Source of the DNA: Ceratobasidium sp. AG-K
Taxonomy: Eukaryota > Basidiomycota > Agaricomycetes > Cantharellales > Ceratobasidiaceae
Assembly: GCA_037039685.1 (NCBI GenBank)
Contig: JAWNGF010000003.1
Coordinates: 1,798,001-1,862,000, forward strand
Reading direction: 5' to 3'
DNA: 64,000 bases
The position numbers were made by a program, and so were the translations under genes. Within the stretch, counting starts at the first letter, position 1. Each line of letters starts with the position of its first letter. The notes under the pieces were generated by a model. That model searched no databases, had not been told where the DNA came from, and saw only the letters and a list, made by a program, of their open reading frames with translations. Shown here piece after piece: positions 39,244 through 51,900 of the stretch.

Positions 39244-42200
39244 ATGTCTGAATCCATAGGAAAACCTTGGATAAATTCTGCTGTGATTAATATACTTGTT
39301 GAACATGCACACGAACTACCTTCTCCAACGTTACTAAAGGGTCGAACTCAGATCGCCCAGGTGGGTTTTGCGCGTTGCGTTACATTTGTTGCAGTCACAA
39401 ACATATCGCAGTTTCTGACTTTTCGGGAAGATACTGGGGATGGATCGCAACCCAAGGACCGCGAAACGCTGTTATGGGCTGAGATTTCAGATGGACAGTG
39501 TTTAATTCCTGCTCGAATCGCGAGTGAAGCAATCAACTTGATTGAAGAGTAAGTCAAACGTGGCGCCTCGTTAGGAAACGTTCTAAGCTTTAGTAGTGCA
39601 ACCGGAAAGGCGTTGACGCACTACCGGCGGGGTTTCTTTACTCTCAAGGGAGCGCTCGCGTATGATTTTGTGCCACAACAAGTTTCTTCACCCGGCGGGA
39701 AGCCACATATCAAGAAATCCTCCGTGAAGCATGTATTCATTGATATCACCGAGCTGAGATATATTTCTGGGGGAGGGCCAGGCTGCCCACTTGCGCACAG
39801 CGGAGTCACACTTCAAACATCCAGCGAGATCAGCGACTGGGAAAAGATGTTGACCGTTGGAGGCCAAACCTTGTGAGTTGTGTCATTTGTCCGTCCGTGT
39901 ATCAGACTAAGTCGCGTGTTCAGGATTAACAAACAGAGACAGACCAAGATCGCGTTAGAGGCCGTCCGCGCAGCTAAAGCGAGTTCCAAGCTGTCAGTTG
40001 CAACTCTTGCGAGTAAGAGATCATCCAAAGCCCCGGTCAAAACGTCCGCGCACCCCATTACTCCGCAACCATCGATCGACAAGTTGGTTGCGCTGCATGA
40101 GTGGCAGGATTCAATTTGGGGGGTTCGTATGTCTACTTTCACTGGTAGAGATACGACTGACTGAATCGTTTGTCCTTGTCTAGAAGCGTAGCAAATACGT
40201 TGGCCTCAACCATGTGTTTGGTTCGCATGAATTGGATATCGCGCCTGATCAACGGGCCATACTTAACGAAATCATAGGTGAGTTTGAACTTCACAAATGT
40301 GCTGTTGATTATTCTAACAAGGTCTACAAACGTACTCAGAAGAACAGATCAAGCCGGCAACCCGTGAGGAGCCTTACGATCGTATGTCATATCTCTTAAA
40401 TGCACCTGAATTTGGTCTCACTTGTTCTGAAATTGCGAATAGCAACAAACACGAACAGACGATTACCGCCCCCCCACCGGCAAGATGAGTTACCAAGCTT
40501 TCGCGCGAGCCAAGTGATTTCCTCGACACCACTGGATGCGCGACCATCACTCAACTCGCAAACTGCATCACAGTTTCACGCCTTCGAGGACTCGGAACAA
40601 GAGCCCCCGTACGAAGCTTCGAGTGACCCCGACGAGCAGGAGGATGGCAGCTCTGATCGGGCTACTCCGATCCAATTACCTCGTGTCTCGAATAGAGAAG
40701 CGCATTTATCTACCAGAATAGGGTACTATAGGTCACCCAGTGTTGATTCGCAGGCTGAACAACCTGATGCGGACGAGGAATTGGTGTCGGAGCGCTCAGT
40801 GGACGATGATGAAGAACAAGCGTTACTTGATGCTGACGACGCAGTCACGGAGAGGATATTAGGCGGGACACCAGCGCAAGTAAGTGACTCTCTGTTCCAA
40901 GCTGACCTAGTGTTAATGAGTCACCAAAAACCTGCTAGAATGACAAAACCGCCAGCCCAGCTCCCTCAAATGGCCGACGCAAACCCATTGTTCTGGTCCC
41001 TGACTTTGACCCATCGAGCCAGAGTCAACGACGTACTCAAATGCGACACTCATCTCCATGGGATTGCGAGAGCGTGGCTCCCTCGCAAGACCACGACCGT
41101 TTACGTTCGCCTGAACTCTCTGAACCTAGTGCGGCCAAGGAGAAGCGCCGTTTTAGCCCCACCTCTCATCGCCACCGACAAAGAGCACACAGTCGACGGC
41201 TCATTCCAGTGATAGCCAAAGAACTTCGGCCAGTTCTGGTCAAGGTAACTCGCAAGAGGGTGCCGCTGCGTCTCTCCCTTCTCCTCCCCCTGAAGCTCGT
41301 AGCGAGCTGGATACTATTTCACAACATACCAATCACACATCGGGCGAACCTAGACTGGTATTTGACGAAAAGACAATGGATCCAGCTCAGTATTACGCCA
41401 TGAACAAGACAAAGACTCACAGTCCAACCTCCGCGGCCAGCAAGGGGAGGAACCGTCTGACCCAAGACTAGGGCCCGTACAAACCGCGTCAAGGAAGCGC
41501 CAACGATCTCAGTCGCAGTCTGACGACCTTTCTGCGACCGTTCCTCAACAGAACACAGAACACCACTCCAGCCATCGGCAGATCGTCGAAAATAAACGCC
41601 GACGTCTGGACCAACCGCACGCTCCTCTCGACACCAACAATAATACGTCACATGAACTTAACGCGCGATCTCCAGTTACTTCGAAAGAACAGGAAGGACG
41701 ACCCGAGGCCTCTGAATCGTCAAATTCCACCGAACCTAACGCAAACGAGGCAGGCCGGAGTGCCTCACAATGTGTAATCCCTCACGACCATGAAGCCTGG
41801 TCCACTCCTTCTTGGACGCGTTCGCATGGCGGGGACCAACATGAATCCCGGATATTGTCAACTCCCAAGGCAGCCGAGCCGTTGTCCCTACCAACTGCTA
41901 TACACCACCAGGTCAAATCAGAGACCAGACAGCTGCTCAAGTCCAAGCCCAAGCCAAATATCCCGCAACCCATCATCCGCAAGGTACCTCAGCGTGCCGT
42001 TTCGCCCAATTACCCCCCGTCACTGCGTCACAAATTGCGGACGCTGACGAAGACGCCGACCCTCGACCTTTGCCGAATTGCAAAATTGAACCTGTGACTC
42101 CTGCGCGTCATATGCGGGGACGTACCTCAAAGGCTGTCAAAGGCAACATTGTCACCCAGGTGTCGGCAGTATCTACGGTTCCATCTACCCCTGGAGGTGT

Positions 42201-42576
42201 AGACTCTACCTCTGTAGCGAGTCAACTGATTCCATTACGCAAAAAGGTCATCGTACCGACCCAAGGCGTTTCAAATCGCGTAGAGGGACGTGGCACCAGC
42301 GCCAGGCCATCGGAGGACAGACGTTCCTCCGCACAGGACGAAGGGGGCCAACCTTCTGCCACTCGCCCCTCAAAATTGGACGCCATTCACACAGGCAAGA
42401 AGAATCGCCCGAATGATGGTGCTGACGTTGGACCGCAATCCACGTCCGCGGCCCGGAAACAGTACTTGGGAGGATTTCAACCCTCGTTATCGTTGGATCT
42501 GAAACCGGACCACACATTCACGTGGGACATGTGGCTAGAGGTAGTTAGAGAGGCTGACGAGTTTTGGCAAGAATGA
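39244..42576 (+). CDS. Putative TPP1/Tpz1-like telomere OB-fold protein, with apparent frameshifts
   Basis: Exons: 39244-39548, 39594-39872, 39924-40122, 40184-40277, 40322-40381, 40443-40879, 40939-42576. The N-terminal ~190 residues look like an OB fold of the TPP1/Est3 type: it opens KPWINSAVINILVEHA, then LLWAEISDGQCLIPARIAS, FFTLKGALAYDFVP, and HVFIDITELRYISGGGPGCP. In shelterin this domain recruits telomerase and bridges to the single-strand binder. The rest (~900 residues) is Ser/Pro/Gln-rich and disordered, ending TFTWDMWLEVVREADEFWQE. The last exon carries three apparent single-base deletions (C-run 41158-41161; near 41401; C-run 42013-42018), since clear coding character switches frame at each. 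The telomere assignment rests on pattern recognition of a divergent fold and needs a profile search. Confidence 0.55.
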
Positions 42577-42841
42577 GATTTATCACGCACCGCGATAATG
42601 GTTCTTTTTGGGTCTCTGGTACCGAATGTCTTTTAATTCCTTGTTTAATTTCGTTCTGTACAGCACCAATGCTCCCCTATTTATTACATAATATCCCACG
42701 GCCCCGATCTACAGCGAATGACTCCCAGTGACCCTCCGCCACAGCAGTCAATTACTAGTCCGTTTACTTGACGCTTTGGAGCTCATCTGCGCGAAAATTT
42801 TCGAAAAATTCAACCGAATTATAGTGTCCAGCGCCCCTGTT

Positions 42842-44200
42842 ATGGCTAGCACTGTCGAAAACGCCCCAGCCAGCGCGCGAAACGACCCCGTCATTGCGGT
42901 CCGGGATGAACCTATCTCACTGTCATTCCCATCTATCCTTCGCAACCCCAACTTCGCTCACTTGAATGTACATTCTATAAATCAACGTCAAGCTGCCAGC
43001 GACAGCGCAGTACCAAAGAAGAAGGACACACGCGATAAGGATGGCAAGCGTCGCGTTCGTAGGATCGAGAACAGTACGCACCTCGGCATATTATACTCGT
43101 CATAAAATAAATGCTCTATATTTAGACAAGTTTAGCTTTAATCCTCACATTGTTCAACCAACTAAACGAGACTTTGCCATTCCAGTGGCACAAGTCCAGT
43201 CAACATTTCCTGCGCCACTGCCTTCGTATCTCCCACGTACAAGCTCTGCACCATCCGCTGTCAGACCAGTGTCAGATCCCGAATCTACACTGGCGGGAAA
43301 GTTCTCTTTATCATTGCGTGGATCAAGAAAAGAGCTTCGCAGACGTCGTGGACGCGCCGAGCCTCTCGTACGCGCTGTTGAGGCCGAACTATGCGAATGG
43401 CTTGCAGAGCCAGGAAAACCAGTCGACACCGACGACTATGTCGTTGTCAGTGGGATTCGCGAGGTGAGGCGTTCACCAGGCGAACTGGTGTGGGATGTGG
43501 ACCAAGACGGGTTCGCCCGATATATTGTGCATTGTACTGCTAGGTGGTACGGTGTAGTGTCGTTCAGTGAGTTGCCCGCTTCTGGATATGGACCCCTCTC
43601 ACAACTTGTCAATCAGGTAAAGAGGATCCAGACGGCACTCGCCTGACACATCTACTCCGGCCTAATCCAACTCGGCCCGATCGTTCAACACTCGTCACAC
43701 CTCCTACCACTGATTGGGATACAGCTTCTGCCACTGGCTTTAGCGCATTCGCTACGGAAGCTTCGGAGGTCGAGTCACTTGCTGGAGCCGACATTGAATC
43801 TGTTCATGACGACGAAGGCGCAGAATTAGAATCGATTGCGTCTTCGGACAATATCCCTCCCGTGTTGCGAGTTGCAGTTCCCGGATTCCGTGCGCGCAGC
43901 AACTCTGAAGCAGGGTACGAGCACGAGGGAGACGAATCGGATGATGGCTGGGTATCGCTCCACGAAAGTGTTGCATCGTTGTCCCTGGGAGCTGGAGGAA
44001 ATCCAGACAGAACGATGCGTACCGGAAGACCTTCTATTATACGAGAGTTGTCGAGAGAATCCTCCCGCTCGCCTTCCCGCCGCCCCAATGCACGACCAAA
44101 GCGGAGAGCCGTTCGCCCACCAATCCGTTCCCACACCGCACCTGTGGTCGGACAGCATGATGCCAAAGCAGGATCACTCTGGGATTATCTTTTTTCCTAA
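42842..44200 (+). CDS. R3H-associated N-terminal domain protein
   Basis: Exons: 42842-43073, 43126-43566, 43617-44200 (phases 1 and 1), 418 aa. The basic block RDKDGKRRVRRIENNKFSFN followed by PHIVQPTKRDFAIP matches the R3H-associated N-terminal domain. Residues ~165-240 could hold a degenerate R3H-like nucleic-acid-binding domain (DGFARYIVHCTARWYGVVSF). The C-terminal half is acidic, then Ser/Arg-rich (ELSRESSRSPSRRP), and ends GSLWDYLFS. It is probably an RNA- or single-strand-DNA-binding protein, by family only. The start is the ATG at 42842; an upstream ATG at 42718 stops after 17 codons and would be an upstream ORF. Confidence 0.8.
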
Positions 44201-44496
44201 CGTATCTGTGAACGTTTCCGCCCATGTATGCCCTCCGTCTAAATGAAGATTCACGAACGATGCGAGTGTTTGGAGTTCGTTGTATTTGTTTGATTTCATG
44301 ACAAAGGATGCCATGTTCGGCAAAACGCCCCGGATAGAAAGGTACAGTGGTGCTAAACAATAGAAATGTTACAAACATTGTGTTGCCAGATTGTGAAGCC
44401 GGGCAGCGAACAAATACATCTACGAAATTAAGATATGGGCGTATGCGTAGGTCGTTATGGTGAAAAGGTAGTGGTTTGAAGTGAACATGAATGCGT

Positions 44497-44775
44497 TCAA
44501 GTTCGTCGCATAGTCGTGGCAATTGGTTCCCGGTAATGGCGATTAGGAAAAGACGTTCTTCGAACCGCCTCGGGAGGTTTTGGATTTCTGCGCGACGAGG
44601 AGCTCGCGATCGAGGAGGCAGAGCTATTGAGCGAGGAAGGGGTATACGGACTTGAGCCGTTTGGACGCATTATGGAACGAATGTCCGAATGGGTATTGCG
44701 GGGCGATTGAGCAGCTCCGTAGAGAGAAAACACGTTGACCGAGTTGGAAGAGGAAGCAAAATACTGAGCTGCCAT
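44497..44775 (-). CDS. Small Ser-rich hypothetical protein
   Basis: An uninterrupted 92-codon frame with an ATG at 44775. The composition is low-complexity but protein-like (SSLNSSASSIASSSSRR), with many Ser, Arg and Pro. It overlaps no other gene and could be a real small intronless gene or a chance frame. No domain was recognised. Gap 44201-44496 holds only the 3' flank of the R3H gene. Confidence 0.4.
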   Translation of the reverse strand: MAAQYFASSSNSVNVFSLYGAAQSPRNTHSDIRSIMRPNGSSPYTPSSLNSSASSIASSSSRRNPKPPEAVRRTSFPNRHYREPIATTMRRT

Positions 44776-45741
44776 ATTAAATTATAATAAGATGGAGGCG
44801 TGGTTGGTCAAGACGTGAATGAGATGCGAGTGGGGAGTTTGTGAGGATGCCAGACCCAGAAGATATGTTTCGCTTATGCTACAGTGGATAAAGAGTGTCC
44901 GTTGCTGCTGAACCAGACAGCGCACGTTATAAGGTTTGAGACGAGGAGAGAACGCTGTGTGATGTGGAGCGCATACGCACCAGCATATATAGAGAAGCCG
45001 ACAATAATCGGTGGTGCCAAATACGCGTTGATTGACCCAAATAAAAGAAGTGGAGGAACGGTTCTCCCTCCTTTGCGCCCTTTGCGCCTGGCTCTTCGCA
45101 TGTGCGTAGTCCGTCCGAGATTCTCTGCCACACCTTTATCCTCATGATTCTCTGCTCTTGCCTGTATGAAATCGGCCTCGACCGTCCTTGCGCCGGTTTG
45201 CGACCTTTGATGCGCGAAGAGGAGTCTTCCACTCATCATCAATAGTCAGGTCATCACCTTTTGCCTATAGAAATTCGGTTTGTGGATGATCTAAATATGC
45301 ATTGCTTGTTTCCTTTGAATTGGCCCAACATGCGTACATAGCCACTGCAGAGCCATGATGCTGGCCTGACGCTGTTTCATACGTTGTCAAATGAATATCT
45401 TGACGAGATATATGTGACCAAGTAGAGTCGTGTTATGACCGTCGAGAGCCATCGCAAGGCTCTGTCTCAAGGGAAAGGGCTAGAATATAGCTTACATTCA
45501 AGGCGTCAAGTCGTCAATTTCATCATTAACAACGCGTCAATGTGTCATGCACGTGACTTGTTAACTTACGTGAGGAGCGCGACACTTTGATTTTGTACTG
45601 CTGTTTAGCCGCGTCGTGTCTGCTTCGAGGACCGATTTTCTGCTGTGGCCTTATTTGGGTACCGATCCTACTGTACATTGGTCATATTAAAACCCAAACA
45701 CTTGATATCCTGCATACGACATTGGTTGCTAGTTGAATATT
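44776..45741. other. Chitin synthase upstream region
   Basis: 966 bp upstream of chitin synthase. Frames at 44874-45242 (minus) and 44884-45147 (plus) overlap and have no splice or domain support. An E-box CACGTG (in GCACGTGAC) is at 45550-45555, 186 bp before the start codon. No repeat was seen. Confidence 0.5.
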
Positions 45742-48700
45742 ATGGAGGAACACATGACTCGTCGAAAACCAATCCCACCCCTAGGTTCTGAGGATACCGA
45801 GCCCCTATTCCAGTCGAGGGATTCAGGAGACCACGTTCGCCGATTTACGTTAGAAGACGGCCCTGCTCCCCCTGCACCAGAGCCTAATCGATACTCTCTT
45901 CACGACCCCTCTTTCAGCCAGGATTTCTCTGGGCTCCAACACTACTCTGGAATGGTTGGCTTTTCTGAAGAGGATCGGACAGTTTTGTCCCCAATATCAG
46001 AGAAGCCTGAACGCCAGTCTAGCATGGCTTCTTCCAGCGCGAGGACTGCTTCAACTGTGATGGGGCCTACTCATAGCGCCGCCTTTGGCCAGGTCATGCA
46101 GAGTGTAGAGGCCTCTTACCCAAGCCAACCAGAGTGGAACCAGTCGGCACAGTACCCACAGCAACCACAGCAACAAGCTTACCCGGCCGGGCATCATGGT
46201 ATGCTGTTCGCTTGCATTGCTCACTACCAATATAATACTAACACTCCATCAAGTTCCACTATCGGCTGCCCCATCTTTTGTCTCCCAGCCTGCTGGTATA
46301 AGTCCTCACACCACGGGGCCTGCTCAGTCCTACACCACGGGTACTTCCCAGTCTTACCTCACCGGCACTGTCCAATCCTACCAAAACACGGGCACCATGC
46401 AGTCGTATCAAGACACTGGGGCAACACAATCCTACCAGCACACCGGCTTTACACAACCTTACCAGCACACGGGAGCTTCCTATCCTCAGCAACCTCAGAG
46501 CACGGGCTTCAACTATTCGCAGCCGACTGGGGGCAGCCTTCCTATACCTCAAGCAACACCAGCGCCTTCAGGTTACTCGACTGCGGTGTACTCGTCTCCA
46601 TCCGCAATACGCTCACGTGCAACTCCCGAACGTCCAAATGGCGGATACTCCATGTACGCGTCTCCTGCCCATGCCGAGGCTTATGGTCGGTATAGCCGAG
46701 CGTCGTACAACACGCCAAGGTCGCGCAGTCCCTCCCCCAACTCATTCAAGGCAAACGACTCTATGGAATACGACATGGTCCCCGACGCCACGGTGCTTAA
46801 ATTCGACCAGGATGTTGCTCAGGAGCAAAAGAAGGGTCGATTATTTGCTGGGTACAAGCAAGCCAAGGGCCTCCGATTCAACGCTAAAGGAGGCGTCGAG
46901 CATATTCCCGAGTCTGAAAAAGACAATCCTTTTGACGTTTCCCTTGGTGATATGGGCCGCAACTACGAAAAGGACAGCGACGATGAAGAAGATGGAGAGA
47001 TTCAGTCGTTAAAGCACCACTACGACGACATGACGCACCCTTCGGACACTCAACACTTGTAAGTCAGGCCCGTGTTTAAACCTTACTGGGCGCTAATCCA
47101 TTACAGTGGACCTGCCCCTGAAGGACGAATGCTACGACGACACAAGACGAAAAAGCGTGTTCCATTGACGGAAGGAAACCTTGTCCTTGACTTGCCGATC
47201 CCAGAACGATTGGTGTTGCCCAAGCGAGGTACCGAGGAAATGATGTGGACAAGGTAAGCGTTCAATTCAACTCGCGTGGATGAATTCAAATGTTGTTTAT
47301 TAGGTACACCGCTGTAACGTGCGATCCTGACGAATTTGAGGCCAATCACTTTTCACTCCGACAAAATCTGTATGGCCGATCTACAGAACTCTTTATCGCG
47401 ATCACAATGTACAACGAGGATGAGGTGTTGTTTTGCCGGACTTTGTATGGCGTCATGAAGAACATATCCCACCTGTGTTCACGACGAGCTAGTATGACCT
47501 GGGGGGAGGATTCCTGGAAAAAGGAAAGTGGGCTCAAGGTTAAGGGCTGGAGACAAAGCTAATTATAGAGTAGGTGGTTGTATGCATCATTGCTGATGGT
47601 CGAAGAAATGTCCATCCACGAGTATTAGATTGCTTGTCTGCTCTAGGGGTATACCAGGGTGATGGTACGTACAACACAACATTCCTATCACATTAGCCGC
47701 TGAACCGGCTTCTAGGCGGACACATGAAGAACATGGTAGCTGAAAAGGAAGTGACCGCTCATTTATACGAGTACACAACTTCGATCGCTCTGGATCCCGA
47801 TTTGCATTTCAAGTATCCAGACCCAGCCAAGAAGGGCGGGCCAGGCATCGTACCCTGTCAAATCTTGTTTTGCATGAAGGAGAAGAACTTGAAAAAGATC
47901 AACAGTCACCGCTGGTTCTTTAATGCATTTGCGCCGTTGCTTCAGGTGTGTATCTCGGCGCATACATCCACACAATGAACTGAACTAGGGCTCTTCAGCC
48001 AAATGTTTGCGTGTTGCTTGATGTTGGAACCCGCCCTGGATCAAAGAGCATCTATCATTTGTGGAAGACGTTTGATGTAAACTCGAATGTGGGAGGAGCG
48101 TGTGGAGAGATTGCTGCTTACAAGGGCAAACGGTGGAAGGCCTTGTGGAATCCACTAGGTAGGTCTTGCTTGCCTATTTGGCGAGTCAAGCTTACAACGT
48201 CATACAGTCGCTGCTCAGAATTTCGAGTACAAGGTAAGGATACTCATCAACCATGTTTAGGTTGAAACTGACAACTGGGACAGATTAGCAACATCTTGGA
48301 CAAACCTACCGAGTCGATGTTTGGGTACATTTCCGTCCTGCCAGGCGCGTTTTCGGCGTATCGGTATATTGCTCTCCAAAACGACAAGAACGGCCGCGGT
48401 CCACTCGCGTCGTACTTCAAGGGCGAGGTGTTGAGCGGCAGGCAGCAGGACATTTTCACTTCGAACATGTATCTGGCTGAGGATGTGAGTAGCCCAGTTT
48501 CATCTTGAATTTGTTGCTCATTCGCTACCCTAGCGTATCTTGTGCTTTGAGCTCATTGCCAAGCAAAATGCCGACTGGTTCGGGCATTCCAACACTACAA
48601 AGGGTATTGTGCTAATACTTTACGGCTAGGGTTTTGCGCTACGTCAAGAGTGCGATTGGAGAGACGGATGTCCCAGACAACTTGCCGGAATTCATCAGCC

Positions 48701-50080
48701 AGCGGAGGCGGTGGCTGAACGGCTCGTTTTTCGCAGGCAAGTACCGCGCTCATGGTCTGAAGTCGAACTGACTTTGGCCTAGCTGTATATTCGATTGCAC
48801 ACGTTCGTCAGATCATGCAGTCCGGTCACAGCTCGACTAGGAAGCTGGTATTGCTTGCCGAGTCGATGTACAACTTAATTGGCCTGATCATCGCTTGGTT
48901 TGCTATCGTGAGTTGTCCCGAGAACCCAAGGACGCCAACTAAAGCTCTTGTTAGGGCAATTTTTATATTTTCTTTGTAATTTTGACCTCGTCACTCGAAG
49001 ACCCGGCGTTCAAGATTAGTGGGATCAAGTATCTCAACCTGGTCATGCAGGTGCGTTATTTCAACCCTGTCTCGACCGACTCTAACCCGCGTTCAGTACG
49101 GCTACGGAGCCATCATCGTCATGACCTTTCTCATCTCAATGGGCAACAAACCCCGCGCAACCCCCTGGAAATACAAATTCCCCGCAATCCTATTCGCCAT
49201 TCTCGCCGTATACCTCATCATCTGCGGGTGCCTGTGCACATACCGAGCCTCGCTCAGCCCGCACGGACTCAACGGCCAAATGCTCCTCTCGCTCTTGGTC
49301 ACGTACGGGGTGTATTTCTTGTCCAGTCTACTGGCGTTTGATCCGTGGCACTTGTTGACGAGCGCGTTGCCGTACTTTTTGTTAGCACCGTTGTATATCA
49401 ACGTGCTCAATACGTATGCGTTTGCGAATCTCGATGATGTGAGTCTACTAATCGACCTAATGCTGGGTACTAACAGGATATAGATTTCCTGGGGAACGAA
49501 AGAAACGGGCAACGAGCACTTGGATCTGGGGACCGTGCAAGCGACCAAGGATAACAAGGTGGTCGAGGTTGAGGTGGTCGAAGCGCCCGCGGACCGGAAC
49601 GACGTGTACATGGACGCGTTGCATAGGCTCAAGATTCGTAAACCGTTGGCGACGCGCAAGGCGGGATTGACGCAGGCGGAAAAGGATCAAGCTGCCAAGG
49701 ATTATTATGCGTCTGTGCGCACGAATGTGAGTTTTGTGCTAGTTGTTTGAGCGTGTGTTGATTTGTGTAGGTCTTGTTGGCGTGGGTCTTGTCCAATGTG
49801 AGTATGGCGATCTAGAAATGTACTCGAGCTAACAGGATTGCAGGGCGTGCTCGCGGCTGGGATCTTGTCGGGCGGAAACCCGTCGTCGACGTTTACAGAT
49901 GGAATGGGCGCCTCGGGGAATATTCAAAAGACGACGGCGTACATGGTGTTTATCTTGGCGTTTGTGGCGATTATGAGCATAGTGGTGAGTACTCAAGGCA
50001 AAGAAGGGGCAAGTACTGATTCCTGGCAGCGCTTCACTGGCTCAACGCTTTATCTCATTGTTCGGTTGTTTAGTGCCTGA
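45742..50080 (+). CDS. Chitin synthase (GT2, fungal class I-III type)
   Basis: A plasma-membrane enzyme that polymerises UDP-N-acetylglucosamine into cell-wall chitin. It is interrupted by about 18 introns, all hand-joined. The N-terminus is cytosolic, Gln/Tyr/Pro-rich, with a tandem Tyr/Thr/Gly repeat (46310-46535). Next comes the chitin-synthase N-terminal motif [18 protein letters not shown]. The catalytic region has [47 protein letters not shown] in the form [27 protein letters not shown] and [12 protein letters not shown] (product-binding QRRRW). At least seven hydrophobic helices follow, and SWGTKETG is present. Two introns are odd: 48737-48782 is GC-AG, and 47524-47573 would need a GA-AG boundary to give the conserved [12 protein letters not shown] join. 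The start is the ATG at 45742. Confidence 0.96.
46310..46535 (+). repeat. Degenerate Tyr/Thr/Gly tandem repeat in chitin synthase
   Basis: About seven imperfect units of 9-11 codons of the form Q-S-Y-x-x-T-G-x-x (for example [43 protein letters not shown]). The DNA units differ at third positions, so the array looks old. It lies in the disordered cytosolic N-terminus. Confidence 0.85.
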
Positions 50081-50213
50081 TGTATCATAGTCATTTTGTA
50101 GTATATTTGCTGTATATAGACGATCAACGACGTAAACACGACCCTGAAGAGTGGCGCTTGTTGAGTGTGGCGTATGCTTACCGAGACCGACGGATTCTCA
50201 GCGTCGACTGCAC

Positions 50214-51900
50214 ATGACATCGCGGGACAAGCGACCTCGGACTCGCCCGCCGCCATCGTCCAACTCGAACTCTGCATCACCTGCTCCGTCGGTGCCTTCG
50301 ATGGCCAACCGCCGCAAACAAGACGAGGAAGAAGACGACAAGCCGCGGACAAAGCGGCCCAAGGACGGCAAGGGCAAGTCCAAGCTGGTCGAGGAGGTTG
50401 CGTTTCCGTACAGTGGCCATGACGACGACGAAGAGGGCAGTGTCACGCGCTGCATCTGCGGAAGTGGTGAGCACCCCCTGCTTGTTATTCGCCGGGGCTA
50501 ATGCGGTGTTAGACGAGGAAGACATGGGCAACTTTATGATTCAATGCGAGCAGTGTTCAGTGTGGCAGCACGGTGTGTGTATGGGCGTCGCCAACGTCGA
50601 CGAGAGCCCAGAGCACTATTACTGCGAAATCTGCAAGCCAGAAAACCACGCTGGGTTGCTGAGGTGTGTCCGTGCCTTTCCCGCGTTGCTGCGCTGACAG
50701 GACCAGAGACAGCAAAAAGCCCCGCGCAAAGATGCTGCCGCCCGTGTCGCCCATTGTTGTCCCCCTGCCCAATCCCAGACCCAGTCGATCCACATCCCCT
50801 GGGCTGGCAAAGACACCCAAGTCCCCCAAGCGCCGCAACACCATGAACAGCCGCGATGCTGCCTATGACGAGGCCCAGGCCTTCCAGCTTCCCCCCGAGC
50901 CAGAGCCTGAAGAGCCCACTAAACGCAAACGTAAACGCACGGGGGATGTCGACGACGACGATGCGTGAGTTTTTTGGCCTGTTGTGGGGCTGATCTAATG
51001 GATTATCAGATTAAAGCGCAAGCGAGCCACCATGTCTCCCATGTCCACCACGTCTGACCGTCCAGCTGTGGTTGAGCAGCCTGTTCCGGCACCCGCCCCA
51101 CCCAAGCCCGACCCTCCGACCGGCCGAGTTACCAAGCGAAGAAAGGACAAGGACGTTGATATGGATGGTGCGTCCCCTCTTTTGGCCCAGTGACGTTACT
51201 CAGTATTGTAGGCAAGCCCAAACACCCAAACCAGTACACGTATCGCGGCAACAAGACTGCCCCTGCCTCTCGTCGTCCTGCCGCCAACAACGACTCGGCA
51301 CCCTATCCGTCCGGGTCCACTCGGCGAAACGCTGCCGCCGCAGCTGCCGAACGAGGCCCGTCGCCGTCACCCCTCCCCACAACCTGGTCCCTCCCCGACC
51401 ATCTCTCCCATCTCGCTGACCTACTCCCCACACCCCTCCCACGCGGAGTTCCAGTGCGCACCGGAGCAGGCACCGACCTCCAAATCGAAAAGAATGCCAA
51501 GATTCGGTGGCCAGGCAAACGCACGACCATTGGTGACATGCGTAAACGCGTACGCGGAATGCTCGAATGGGTCGGTCGCGCCCAAGCCGAAGCGACGGAC
51601 CGGGCCAAGCGGGTCGAAGAGCTCGAGCGCGCACGCAAGGAAAACGAGGCCGCACGGGAACCCGAGGTCGTCGAGCCCACCGTCTCACCCGGGTCCTCGG
51701 CCATTTCGTCACTCCCCCCCACGGGGTCGATCGCACCTGTCAAACTCCCGGACGTCGCGGCTCCGAGTCCACCTGCTGTTTCGACCTTGCAGCTGCTGGA
51801 AAGCTTGACGAGGGATTTGTTGGGTTTCCAGGAGCGGTTTAGTGATGGTGGGAGGTTGAGTGAGCGCGAACGACGAGGCCGGGGCGGGGACGTAGACTAG
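50214..51900 (+). CDS. PHD-finger protein, Cti6-like
   Basis: Exons: 50214-50466, 50513-50663, 50707-50964, 51010-51167, 51212-51900; phases consistent, 502 aa. The PHD finger at residues ~79-132 runs [20 protein letters not shown] ... [11 protein letters not shown] ... [13 protein letters not shown], with all eight zinc ligands. It is preceded by Lys/Arg/Asp/Glu-rich disorder and followed by Pro-rich and KRKRKR basic segments, likely nuclear. Near residue 365 is a block [20 protein letters not shown], then a charged helix, as in fungal Cti6-type proteins of the Rpd3L histone-deacetylase complex. The assignment to Cti6 is an inference from the layout; the PHD finger is certain. The start is the first ATG giving the basic N-terminus. 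Confidence 0.85.

Noticed and set aside
44874..45242. 122-codon minus-strand frame upstream of chitin synthase
   Set aside because: Has one hydrophobic stretch, but overlaps equally long frames and has no conserved character or promoter support.
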